Assembly (NCBI RefSeq): GCF_005405925.1
Contig: NZ_BJHV01000001.1
Location: 3,782,001-3,846,000 of the forward strand
DNA: 64,000 bases
Reading direction: 5' to 3'
DNA from: Streptomyces antimycoticus
GTDB lineage: Bacteria; Actinomycetota; Actinomycetes; Streptomycetales; Streptomycetaceae
Positions within the stretch are counted from its first letter, which is position 1. The number at the start of each line of letters is the position of its first letter. Below the pieces are notes generated by a model. That model did no database searches. It was not told where the DNA came from and saw nothing but the letters and a program-made list of their open reading frames with translations. This document shows positions 37,272 to 46,235 of the stretch, in pieces. The translations under genes and the position numbers were made by a program.

Positions 37272-38968
37272 TTCCTGAAGACTGAGCGGGAGTGAGTCCT
37301 GTTGCCAGGGCCCATGCTCAGTCGCGTGTCCCGAACGGTGCTGGGCACACTGGTCCCCCGCTTTCGCTCTCGCGTCCGGCGACACGGATCCTGTCCGTGG
37401 TCCGGGAACGGAGGGGCGGGTTCCCTCGCACCCGGAGGCACCCGGTTCGGCCTGGACGGTCCGATGCCCCGCACGATCGCTCTGGTCGTGCGGGGGCGGT
37501 GCCTTCCGTCGCCGGATCGGGTGCCCCAGGGCGCGCCTTCCGATCGCCACCGCTGCCGCGTGGTGGCGAGTGGTCTTCCTGGTCTTGCTGGTGAGGGGCT
37601 TCTGCCAGTGCTGGGCGCCCCACTTGCTGGTGTAGGCGGGGTCGACGGCGATGACGGTGATGCCGAGTTCGCCCGCCATGCCCACGAGCCGGGCCCGCAG
37701 TCTGGCCACGGGCATGCCGGAGATCAGGTTACGGAACTTCTTGCACCCGCCGTGTTTCTCGCGGGTCTTCTCCGCGGTGAAGTCGAGGTCTTCGATCGCG
37801 ATGGCGAGGGCGTGGCGTTTGGCCCAGTGCAGCAGGCGGATCAGGGCGTGCCGGACCTGGGCGTCACGGTGTGGGGTGGGGCCGGACAGGTCGAAGCCGA
37901 ACCGGAGCGGTTCTCCGACGGGGTTGCCGTGGGTGTCCAGGCGCCAGGCCGCGAGGTGGTTGGCGTTGGTGTCGACGCCAACCAGGCCGTTCGTGCGGGC
38001 CGCAGCCAGGGGCACGGTCTTCACCGGGGGATTGTCCACGATGCGGTGAGGTACCAGCGTCCGCGCGATGTGTCTTCGTGGATGCGGTAGGCGATGGCGC
38101 GGTTGGCGGTGACCCGGTCGCGCCACTGCTCACCCCGGTGTGCGAACGCCACCCGCGCGGCGAGCACGTACCGGCCGTGCGGGGCGTTGGCCAGATGCGT
38201 CAGCGGGGCGGGTAGTTTGAGGGAGACCTCGCCGTCGGGGGTGACGCGGATGGTCTCGTTGCCGAACCGCTTGCCGGACTCACCGTCGGCTTGGAGGAAC
38301 CGGCGATCGGCCTGCCACCGCGTGCGCCACTGCTCTTCGGTGAGCCCGGCGGCCTGCAGGTAGTGGCGGGCGTTCAACAGCCGCTTCCCGCCTCGCACCA
38401 CACGGACGACTCCGGCCTCACGATCGGCCCGCGCCGCCTGAAGCCGGTCTTCGAGCATGTGCAGGCGGCGGGCCTTCGCATGCCACTCCTGTCTGCTGCG
38501 GTAGCCGCCCGGAGCGCGCTTGCCGCCCTTCTCCCCGATCGGCAGGGACAGCCGGTGCGCGAGGGTGCGTACACCCGCTTCCAGACTCTGGATGTGCGCG
38601 AGCTGCCCGCGCCTGGCCAGCGCCCACTGATCATGGGTGGCCTTGGTGATTGCCCCGGCCCATCGGGAGGAGGACTCCTGCGTCAGGGTCCTCTTGCGCT
38701 CGGCCCACTGGCCGGTGTCATGGTCCAGCCCGGCCGCGCACCGTGCTTTCAGGTCCAGGGAGGCGAGCGTACCGAGCAGGTCACCGATCAGACGAAGAAC
38801 CTTCTCATCCTCAACACTCAGGTACTTGAGCCGGTCGCGGACCGCGACCCCGGACGGGCCAAGGGCGACGAACGGTGCCGCCACCTCCCGTAGCCCGCCC
38901 ATCCCCTCACCCCCACCCCCGCGCTGGCCGAAAAACCCCTCACCACGCTCAACGACCACCACGGGCAA
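37266..38968 (-). pseudogene. tnpB: TnpB-family RNA-guided nuclease (IS200/IS605-type accessory protein), frameshifted
   Basis: Two overlapping frames form one TnpB: 38968-38021 (N-terminal WED/REC-like part, GNETIRVTPDGEVSLKLPAP, ending RWYLTASWTIP) and 38041-37266 (RuvC, GLVGVDTNANHLAAWRLD, IAIEDLDFT, AVDPAYTSKWGAQHW). One C is missing in a CCCCC run at ~38030. Relatives I remember have Asp where this one reads TTRHHAAAVAIGRR, so the third RuvC acid seems to be His. No TnpA lies nearby. Confidence 0.83.
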
Positions 38969-39103
38969 AGGTCACACATTCGACCAAGGAACCTTCGTTC
39001 CCACTCAGGGGTCGCACCTGCCGCAGCCCGGACACGCACTCATATGCGCCAGAACACGCCTGTGCGCAGTCACTCGCCAGCAGCTCACAACCCCATCCCG
39101 CCC
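37272..39103 (-). mobile_element. IS200/IS605-like tnpB-only insertion element inside the alpha-galactosidase
   Basis: The alpha-galactosidase is interrupted between CGYFY (ends ~37271) and PGTPPAPGSG (starts 39101). The ~1.83-kb insert holds only tnpB. Both ends have small palindromes near the junction: ACTGAGC/GCTCAGT (37281-37322) at the right end and TGCGC/GCGCA (39045-39068) at the left end. No target duplication is evident, as expected for this class. Exact ends are uncertain by several bases. Confidence 0.75.
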
Positions 39104-40246
39104 GGCACCCCGCCCGCCCCGGGCAGCGGCAGCGAGGGCCACTACGAGCAGGATCTGCGGGCCTTCCAGGAGTGGGGCTTCGACTACGTCAAGGTCGACT
39201 GGTGCGGGGGCCAGGACGAGGGGCTCGACCAGGAGACCACCTACCGGGCGATCAGTCAGGCGAACAAGGCGGCGACCGCCGTCACCGGCCGCCGCCTGGT
39301 GCTGTCGCTGTGCGAATGGGGCTCGGGCCGGCCGTGGAACTGGGCCCCGGGCGTGGGCGATCTGTGGCGCACCAGCACCGACATCATCTACTGGGGGCAG
39401 ACGCCCTCGGCCACCGCGATGCTGTCCAACTTCGACCAGGGCCTGCACCCAACCGCCCAGCACACCGGCTACTACAACGACCCGGACGTGCTCATGGTCG
39501 GCATGAGGGGCTCCAACGCCACGCTCGACCGCACCCATATGAGCCTGTGGGCGATCTCCGGCGCCCCGCTGCTCGCCGGGAACGACCTCACCACCATGAC
39601 CCGGGAGACCGCCGCCAACCTCACCAACCCCGAGGTCATCGCCGTCGACCAGGACCCGCGCGGCCTCCAGGGCGTGAAGGTCGCCGAGGCCGCGGCGGGG
39701 CTGCAGGTGTACGCCAAGGTGCTGTCCGGCACCGGGAAGCGGGCCGTGCTGCTGCTCAACCGCACCTCCGCCGCCAAGCCCATCACCGCCCGCTGGACCG
39801 ACCTCGGACTGACCGGCGCCGCCGCCTCCGTCCGTGACGTCTGGAAACGTGCCTCGGTGGGCACCCACGGCGGCGGCTACACGGCCACCGTCCCGGCCGG
39901 GGAGGCCATGCTGCTGACCGTCTCGGGCACGGAGGCCCCCGGCACCGCGTACCAGAGCACCACCGGCTCCTTCACCGTCACCGCCGGGACGGCGGGGCTG
40001 AAACTGGCCGACATCACCTACGCGAACGGCGGCACCGCCCCGCGCAGCGCCACCCTGCGCGTCGGCGGCCAGTACGCCACCACGCTCGCCCTGCCGCCCA
40101 CCGGCTCCCCCACCGCCCACCGCACCGTCTCCGTCCTGCTCCCCCTGGCCAAGGGCGGCAACACCGTGACCGTGAGCGGGGGCCCGGACGCCATCAGCGT
40201 CCAGGACCTCCCGGGCACCGGCGGCGCCCAGGCCGTCGGCGGCTGA
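39101..40246 (+). pseudogene. Secreted GH27 alpha-galactosidase, 3' fragment
   Basis: Resumes at PGTPPAPGSGSEGHYEQDL with catalytic nucleophile FDYVKVDWCGG and acid/base YYNDPDVLMVG, then the antiparallel-beta C-domain (VYAKVLSG...AVLLLNRTS) and a carbohydrate-binding-like region (AYQSTTGSFTVTAG... to AVGG). Active-site residues are intact but there is no signal peptide or N-terminal strand, so the product would be inactive. Confidence 0.87.
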
Positions 40247-40252
40247 ACGGCA

Positions 40253-40285
40253 GGGCCCCCGCGCGAGTCGACCGCGCGGGGGCCC
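40253..40285. terminator. 33-nt GC palindrome, terminator between alpha-galactosidase and sodF
   Basis: Same 13-bp stem as at 30944 and 46178, with loop AGTCGAC, followed by CTTTG. Lies between convergent genes. Confidence 0.85.
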
Positions 40286-40355
40286 CTTTGCCGACCTGCC
40301 CGGTGTTCGGTGAGAAGACGATCACGCAAGCAGGCGGTCTGGCGGGCGCCCCGGG

Positions 40356-40997
40356 TTACGGGGCGAGCAGCAGGTTGTTGGCGCGCTCCTTGGCCGCCGT
40401 GTAACGGCGCGCGACATCCTGCCAGTTGACGACCTTCCACATGGCCTCGATGAAGTCCACCTTCTGGTTCTTGTACTGGAGGTAGAAGGCGTGCTCCCAG
40501 GCGTCGAAGACCAGGATCGGCACCGAGCCCTGCCCCACGTTCCCCTGGTGGTCGTAGACCTGCTCGACCACCAGCCGCCCGCTGACCGGCTCGTATGCCA
40601 GCACGCCCCAGCCCGAGCCCTGGGTGGTGGCGGCCGCCTTGGACAGCTGGGCCTTGAAGCCCGCGAAGGAGCCGAAGTGCTCGGCGATGGCGTCGGCCAG
40701 CTCCCCGACCCCGTCCCTCCCCAGCGGCTCGCCGCCGCCGTCACCGGTCATGTTGTGCCAGTAGATGCTGTGCAGGATGTGGCCGGACAGATGGAAGGCC
40801 AAGTTCTTCTCGAGCCCGTTGATCGAGCCCCACTGATCCTTGTCCCGCGCCTCCGCGAGCTGCTCCATCGTGTCGTTCGCGCCCTTGACGTACGCGGCGT
40901 GGTGCTTGTCGTGGTGCAGCTCGATGATCTCGGGGCTGATGACCGGTGCCAGCTCCGAGTAGTCATACGGAAGTTCAGGAAGTGTGTAGATGGCCAT
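40356..40997 (-). CDS. sodF: Iron (Fe-Zn type) superoxide dismutase
   Basis: 213 residues, cytosolic, disproportionates superoxide. Metal ligands are recognisable: His28 ([10 protein letters not shown]), His76 ([10 protein letters not shown]), and Asp/His in [13 protein letters not shown]. The first residues [20 protein letters not shown] are typical of Streptomyces SodF. ATG 40997. Repressed by Ni-bound Nur in S. coelicolor; a perfect Nur box lies just upstream. Confidence 0.96.
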   Translation of the reverse strand: MAIYTLPELPYDYSELAPVISPEIIELHHDKHHAAYVKGANDTMEQLAEARDKDQWGSINGLEKNLAFHLSGHILHSIYWHNMTGDGGGEPLGRDGVGELADAIAEHFGSFAGFKAQLSKAAATTQGSGWGVLAYEPVSGRLVVEQVYDHQGNVGQGSVPILVFDAWEHAFYLQYKNQKVDFIEAMWKVVNWQDVARRYTAAKERANNLLLAP

Positions 40998-41019
40998 GCG
41001 AAGCCCTTCGGACCGCTTA

Positions 41020-41036
41020 TTGCAATTAACTTGCAA
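41020..41036. promoter_or_regulatory. Nur box of sodF
   Basis: TTGCAA-TTAAC-TTGCAA, two perfect half sites with 5-nt spacing, 23 nt upstream of the sodF ATG. It matches the Nur operator described for sodF in S. coelicolor and predicts repression by nickel. Confidence 0.85.
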
Positions 41037-41173
41037 GTACAGGCTAACAGCAAGAGCGTTTCCGGACCCTGCCGCGAGACCCTGCGACGATGTGCGTCCG
41101 TAGTGGCTTGATCCGATCCCTGCGAGGGGAGAACGGCGGCCCTATGATCAAAGGTCGCTCGAAGGGGGAGGGC

Positions 41174-41596
41174 ATGGATCCGCAGATCGCCGATCTCGCC
41201 AGAACGGCGGGCACCACCATGGTCACGCTGATGGCCACCACTGCCTGGGAGTCGGCCAGGGACGGCCTGGTCTCGCTCTGGCAGAGGTTCCAGCCCAACA
41301 GAGCCGACGGCATCGGCGAGGAGTTCGAGGCGAACCGCGACGATCTTCTGCTCGCGCGCGAGACGGGCGACGCGGAGTCCGAGGCGGAGCTGGCCGCCGA
41401 GTGGCAGGGCCGGGTGCGTCGACTGCTGCTGGCCCAGCCGGAGGTGGCGGACGAACTGCGCCGCGTCCTGGACGAGTTGAGCCCCCGCCTCGCCGATCAG
41501 CGCCCCGCCGTCGGTGAGATCCGTATGACGGCCGAGGCGTCCGGCAGCGGCCGGGTCTACCAGGCAGGCCGCGACCAGCACATCAGCGAACGGTGA
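41174..41596 (+). CDS. Small Bell-like (HeLo-type) putative effector with amyloid-like C-terminal motif
   Basis: 140 residues, unnamed family. Residues ~5-37 form an amphipathic/hydrophobic helix region (IADLARTAGTTMVTLMATTA, SARDGLVSLWQRF), ~45-108 are further charged helices, and the C-terminus has SGSGRVYQAGRDQHISE. The layout fits the four-helix Bell domains found beside bacterial NLRs, thought to form membrane pores when seeded. ATG 41174 after GGGGGAGGG. The stop overlaps the next gene's GTG (GTGA), so the two are produced together. Confidence 0.7.
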   Translation: MDPQIADLARTAGTTMVTLMATTAWESARDGLVSLWQRFQPNRADGIGEEFEANRDDLLLARETGDAESEAELAAEWQGRVRRLLLAQPEVADELRRVLDELSPRLADQRPAVGEIRMTAEASGSGRVYQAGRDQHISER

Positions 41597-43797
41597 GCGA
41601 CCCCATGCCGATCGACGGCCGCGCGTCCGGTCAGGGCCGGGTCTTCCAGACCGGCGGCGACCAGTACATCGAGGAGCACCACCACCACTACGGGGCCGGA
41701 ACGGGGTCCCTCCTCGAGCCGCAATCGGTCGGCCCGCGGCCGCCCCAGGGCGCGACGGTCCCCGACTCCGTGAGGGTGCCGCTCGTCGGCCGGGCACCGG
41801 GCATCCTGCGGGACCGCGCCGACCTCATGGAGCGCCTGCGAGCGGCCGTCACCGGGCCCGGTGGCGACGTCCACGTCCTGCACGGCCTGGGCGGCTGCGG
41901 CAAGACGGCGGTGGCGCACGCGCTCTTCATGGAAGCCGTAAGGGACCACGGACGCGTCGGACTCTGGGTGAACGCCTCGGAGCGGATCTCCCTGCGCGCG
42001 GGCATGCTCGCCGTGGCGGGCGACCGGGGCGCGACCACCGGTGAGCTGGCCGCCGCGGCCGGCGGCCAGCGCGCCGCGGCCGACCTGGTCTGGCACTACC
42101 TGGACCACTCCGCGCAGCGCTGGCTGCTGGTCCTGGACAACGCCGACGACCCGACGGTCCTGGAGGAGGGCGGCTGGCTGCGCACCAGCCCGCTCGGCAC
42201 GGTCCTGGTGACCACCCGGCACGCGACCTCGCCGCTGTGGCGGGGCGCCGGATCGGCCCGGCACCCCGTCGGCGTCCTTCCCGAGGCCGACGCCGCGCAG
42301 GTCCTGTGCGACCTGGCCCCGGACGCGGGCACCATCGAATCGGCGCAGAAGGTGGCGCGACGGCTGGGCTGTCTGCCACTGGCCCTGACCCTGGCGGGCT
42401 CGCATCTGTCGCATCAACTTCTGGAGTCGTGGTCCATGGACGAATACGACCGGAAACTGAGCGAGGACTCGACGGCACTCGTCGACCAGGGCGCGGCGAG
42501 CACCGGCAGCGGCCAGTCCCGCCACCTCGTCGGCCGCACCTGGCAACTGTCCCTGGACGCCCTCGCCGTACAGGGCCTGCCGGAGGCCACGACCCTGCTA
42601 CGGCTGCTGTCCTGCTGGGCGGCGGAACCGGTGCCGCTCTATCTGCTCATGCCGGTGGCCCGGGGTGAGGTGGATTTCGGCCACCTCGACCCGCCGCTCG
42701 CGCCGGACCGGGTCGAGCCGGCGCTGCGCGGGCTGCTGGACCACTCGCTGATCGGGATGGTCGAGGCGGACGGGCGTCGGTGCGTACAGGCTCACGGGGT
42801 GCTGCTGGACAGCGTCGCGGCGGGGGTTCCGGACGCGCGACGCGCGGCGCTGGCCGAGGTGGCGGGGCGGTTGCTGGAGGCGGCGCTGCCACCGGACGAA
42901 GCCGTGCCGTCCGAGATATACACCGGTTGGGAACTGCTTGCCCCGCACGTCACCCAGCTGCTGCGGGCAGCCCCGGGGGAATGGTCGGCCGGACTGATGG
43001 TGCGCATCGCACGGCAGATGCAGCACGCGGGAAACTTCGCGGGCGCTGCGAGGCATGCCCGATACGCCGCGGACGTCGCCGAGCGGAGTTTGAGCGAAGA
43101 GCACTCCGTCACCCTGGCCGCGCACGACGCCGAGGCGCGGGCGTTGCTCTTCCTGGCGCGGCGCGCGGATGCCGAAGCGCTGCACCGACGGATTTGGACC
43201 ACGCGCAAGCGCGTGCTCGGCGGGGATCACCCCGAAACGCTGTGGAGCTGTGCGGGCCTGGGGATGTCGCTGAGGCTACTCGACCGCCTGGAAGAGGCTG
43301 AGCAGCTGCTTCGTCAGGCGACCGCCGCCCAGCGCCGGGTGCTGGGCCCGGACGCGCTGGAGACCTTCGTCAGCCGGTCCATGCTGGTCCTGACGCTATC
43401 CGCGCTCGGCAAAAGGGAGGAGTTCGACGAGGAGGCCCGTGTCGTCGAGGACTGCGAGCGGTTCGTGCCGCCGGATCACCTCACGGCCCTCCTGGTTCGC
43501 CATGACTACGGCGACGGGCTACGGGCGCTCGGTCGCTACGCGGAAGCCGAACCGGTGGCTCGCCGCGTGTTGGCCGACCGCGCCCGCGTCCAGGGAGCAG
43601 ATCACCCCTTGGCGCTCGCCGCGCTCAGCCTCACCGCCAGGGTCGCGCACGGGCTGGGCAAGTACGACGAGGCCATCGCGGCACTCGAGGAACTCATCGA
43701 ACGCCGCGAGCAGGTGCTCGGATCCGAGCACCTGCTCGTCATCGAGAACCGCGAGTGGCTCGCGGAATGGCAAGCCCGGGCCCAAGCCCAGCCCTGA
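41593..43797 (+). CDS. NLR-like STAND ATPase (NB-ARC + TPR) with N-terminal amyloid-like motif
   Basis: 734 residues. N-terminal motif ASGQGRVFQTGGDQYIEEHH (11-30), then NB-ARC: Walker A GLGGCGKT (98-105), Walker B WLLVLDNADD, sensor GTVLVTTRH, GLPL-like GCLPLALTLAG, then a winged-helix region and ~6 TPRs (GGDHPETLWSCAGLG, GPDALETFVSRSMLV, GADHPLALAALSLTARVAHG). No catalytic effector domain; the upstream small protein is the likely effector. GTG 41593. Ends directly against the convergent permease with no terminator. Confidence 0.85.
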   Translation: MSDPMPIDGRASGQGRVFQTGGDQYIEEHHHHYGAGTGSLLEPQSVGPRPPQGATVPDSVRVPLVGRAPGILRDRADLMERLRAAVTGPGGDVHVLHGLGGCGKTAVAHALFMEAVRDHGRVGLWVNASERISLRAGMLAVAGDRGATTGELAAAAGGQRAAADLVWHYLDHSAQRWLLVLDNADDPTVLEEGGWLRTSPLGTVLVTTRHATSPLWRGAGSARHPVGVLPEADAAQVLCDLAPDAGTIESAQKVARRLGCLPLALTLAGSHLSHQLLESWSMDEYDRKLSEDSTALVDQGAASTGSGQSRHLVGRTWQLSLDALAVQGLPEATTLLRLLSCWAAEPVPLYLLMPVARGEVDFGHLDPPLAPDRVEPALRGLLDHSLIGMVEADGRRCVQAHGVLLDSVAAGVPDARRAALAEVAGRLLEAALPPDEAVPSEIYTGWELLAPHVTQLLRAAPGEWSAGLMVRIARQMQHAGNFAGAARHARYAADVAERSLSEEHSVTLAAHDAEARALLFLARRADAEALHRRIWTTRKRVLGGDHPETLWSCAGLGMSLRLLDRLEEAEQLLRQATAAQRRVLGPDALETFVSRSMLVLTLSALGKREEFDEEARVVEDCERFVPPDHLTALLVRHDYGDGLRALGRYAEAEPVARRVLADRARVQGADHPLALAALSLTARVAHGLGKYDEAIAALEELIERREQVLGSEHLLVIENREWLAEWQARAQAQP

Positions 43798-45225
43798 TCA
43801 GCCCTCCTGTCGGGCCACCGACATCCGCTGCCGTACGTAGCCGATGATCGCGAGGGCGATCGCCATCACGGCGGTGGCGTAGAGCTGGCTGCGGGTGTCG
43901 CTCTCGCGCAGCATCAGCACCAGCACGCCGACCGTCGCGGCCAGGGCGACCCAGGTCAGGTAGGGGAAGAGCCACATCTTCACCACGAGCTTCTCCGGTG
44001 CCTCGCGCTGCAGGCGGCTGCGCATGCGCAGCTGGGCGGCGGCGATGAAGCCCCAGACCACCAGCACCGCGGCACCGACCATGTTGAGCAGCCACTTGAA
44101 GATGGTGTCCGGCCACCAGTAGCTGAGCAGCACCGCGACGAAGCCGAAGAAGGAGGAGGCGAGGACGGTGAGGCGGGGGACGCCGCCGGTGACCCGGCCC
44201 AGGAAGGCGGGGCCCTCGCCGCGGGTGACCAGGGAGTAGGACATGCGGGAGGCGCCGTAGATGTTGGCGTTCATCGCGGAGAGCAGCGCGATCAGCACGA
44301 TCACGTTCATGATGTCGCCGGCCGCGGGGATGTCGAGGTGGTCGAGGACGGCCACGTAGGGGCCCTCGGCGACCACCGACTTGTCGTTCCACGGGATGAG
44401 TGTGACCACGACGACCATCGAGCCGACGTAGAAGAGGGCGATGCGCCACATCGCGGTGCGCACCGCGCCCGCGACGCTCTTGACCGGGTTCTCGGACTCG
44501 GCCGCCGCGATGGTCACCGTCTCCAGTCCGCCGTAGGCGAAGACGGAGGCCAGCAGGCCGACGACCAAGCCGTTCACCCCGTTGGGGAGGAAGCCGCCGT
44601 CGCCGGTGAGATGGGAGCCGCCGGGGGCGTCGGTGCCCGGCAGGACGCCGAGGATCGCGAGTACGCCGAGGACCAGGAAGATCGTGATCGCGGCGATCTT
44701 CAGCGCGGCGAACCAGAACTCGAACTCGCCGAAGTTGCTGACGGCCGCGAGGTTCGTGCCGCAGAACATCGCCATGAAGAGGGCGACCCACATCCAGGAG
44801 TCGGTGCCCGGGAACCACTGGACCATGATCCCGGCCGCGCCGATCGCCTCGGCGGCGATGCCCACGCACAGCAGGATCCAGAACATCCAGCCGACCGTGA
44901 ACCCCGCCCAGGGGCCGATCGCCCGCTCGGCGTGCACGGAGAACGAGCCGGAGGCCGGGTTGGCCGCCGACATCTCGCCGAGCATCCGCATCACGAGCAT
45001 CACCAGCAGCCCGGACAGCGCATAGGCCACCACGATCGACGGACCGGCGGCGGCGATTCCGGCGCCGGAGCCGACGAACAGCCCCGCGCCGATCACACCC
45101 CCGAGAGCGATCATGGACAGATGGCGCTGCTTGAGGCCGTGGGAGAGCGGTGGCGTGGCGGTCGCGCCCGCGTCGGTCGCCTCGGCGGTGCCGGATGGCC
45201 CGGAGGACGCGGATGTCCGGTTCAT
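43798..45225 (-). CDS. Amino-acid permease, APC superfamily (AAT type), paralogue 2
   Basis: 475 residues, 12 TM. TM1 signature GGVIGAGLFVGSGAGIAAAGPS and the block MRMLGEMSAANPASGSFSVHA are shared with the permease at 23917. Probably a different amino acid, because TM3, TM6 and TM8 differ. ATG 45225 after AGAAGAAG. The stop codon abuts that of the NLR gene (TGATCA). Confidence 0.92.
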   Translation of the reverse strand: MNRTSASSGPSGTAEATDAGATATPPLSHGLKQRHLSMIALGGVIGAGLFVGSGAGIAAAGPSIVVAYALSGLLVMLVMRMLGEMSAANPASGSFSVHAERAIGPWAGFTVGWMFWILLCVGIAAEAIGAAGIMVQWFPGTDSWMWVALFMAMFCGTNLAAVSNFGEFEFWFAALKIAAITIFLVLGVLAILGVLPGTDAPGGSHLTGDGGFLPNGVNGLVVGLLASVFAYGGLETVTIAAAESENPVKSVAGAVRTAMWRIALFYVGSMVVVVTLIPWNDKSVVAEGPYVAVLDHLDIPAAGDIMNVIVLIALLSAMNANIYGASRMSYSLVTRGEGPAFLGRVTGGVPRLTVLASSFFGFVAVLLSYWWPDTIFKWLLNMVGAAVLVVWGFIAAAQLRMRSRLQREAPEKLVVKMWLFPYLTWVALAATVGVLVLMLRESDTRSQLYATAVMAIALAIIGYVRQRMSVARQEG

Positions 45226-45478
45226 TCTTCTTCTCTGTCCCTTACGAGGCGGGCGGGCTGCTGCAAAACGTCCCTAGTGTGAAGGCCGCGTCCTATCAGG
45301 ACAACATCACGGCCAATCTTTTCTGGATATCGGACACCTGCGTCACGCTCCGTATCGGGTGTCTCTGCCAGAAGCCGCCAAGCCGATGCGTCCGGCTTTG
45401 TGGTCATCCGACGGTGTCCGAGGCCCGCGGGTTGGGTTAGCGTCGCGGTATCCACCCTCTGACCTGGGAGCATCGCTG

Positions 45479-46072
45479 ATGAGCACGGTTTCTGCCGCCG
45501 CCACACCCGGTACGGTCCTCGCGGACGCGGTCTTTCCCGCCCGGCGCGTCCTGGCCCGGGACACCGCGCTGGTCATCGGGGGCGCCGTGCTCACCGGTCT
45601 CGCCGCCCAGATCTCGGTGCCCGTCCCCGGCTCGCCGGTGCCGGTGACCGGCCAGACGTTCGCCGCCCTGCTGGTGGGCACCTCGCTGGGCGCCCGGCGC
45701 GGCTTCCTGTCGCTGGCGCTGTACACCCTGGTCGGCATGGCCGGTGTGCCGTGGTTCGCCGAGGGCAGCTCCGGCGCCGCCATGCCATCGTTCGGCTATG
45801 TACTGGGCATGCTGCTGGCGGCGACCGTGGTGGGCGCGCTGGCCCGGCGCGGCGGCGACCGCGGGGTGCTGCGCACCGCGGGCACCATGGCGGTCGGCTC
45901 GGCGGTCACCTACGCCGTGGGCGTCCCGTACCTGGCGCTGGCCACCCACATCTCCCTCGGCGAGGCGGTGGCGGCCGGGCTCACCCCGTTCCTGATCGGG
46001 GACGCGCTGAAGGCCGCGCTGGCGATGGGCGCGCTGCCGGCCGCCTGGAAGCTGGTGGGCCGCCGGGGCTGA
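45479..46072 (+). CDS. bioY: Biotin transporter BioY (ECF substrate-binding component)
   Basis: 197 residues, ~6 TM. BioY family motif AAQISVPVPGSPVPVTGQTFAALLVG near residue 40, GYVLGMLLAATVVGALA and the terminal LIGDALKAALAMGALPAAWKL. No bioM/bioN is adjacent, so it either uses a shared ECF module or works alone. ATG 45479 with GGGAG. No BirA/BioQ-type operator was found in the 253-nt upstream gap. Confidence 0.93.
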   Translation: MSTVSAAATPGTVLADAVFPARRVLARDTALVIGGAVLTGLAAQISVPVPGSPVPVTGQTFAALLVGTSLGARRGFLSLALYTLVGMAGVPWFAEGSSGAAMPSFGYVLGMLLAATVVGALARRGGDRGVLRTAGTMAVGSAVTYAVGVPYLALATHISLGEAVAAGLTPFLIGDALKAALAMGALPAAWKLVGRRG

Positions 46073-46177
46073 GCCACCCGTACGCCCGGGCCCAGCGTCC
46101 GGGCCTGGCCACTCAGCCGCCCCTGCGTGAGCCCATGCATGGGCGGCTGGGACGTGAAAAGCGGCTGAGACGTGAAA

Positions 46178-46210
46178 GGGCCCCCGCGCGGTCGACTCGC
46201 GCGGGGGCCC
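46178..46210. terminator. 33-nt GC palindrome, terminator between bioY and dsbA-like gene
   Basis: Identical 13-bp stem to the elements at 30944 and 40253; the loop GTCGACT is the reverse complement of the 40253 loop, so the two are inverted copies. Convergent genes. Confidence 0.85.
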
Positions 46211-46235
46211 TGCCGTGGCGGCGGAGCAGAGGGGG

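Noticed and set aside
38818..39039. Short minus ORF upstream of tnpB as a TnpA remnant
   Set aside because: No Y1 transposase HUH motif or serine-recombinase motif; it is the left end of the element read out of frame.
45222..45506. Upstream ORF ending at the second permease start
   Set aside because: It ends with ATGA at the permease start, but no SD-led start is visible and most of its length overlaps the bioY promoter and 5' end on the other strand. Not strong enough to call.
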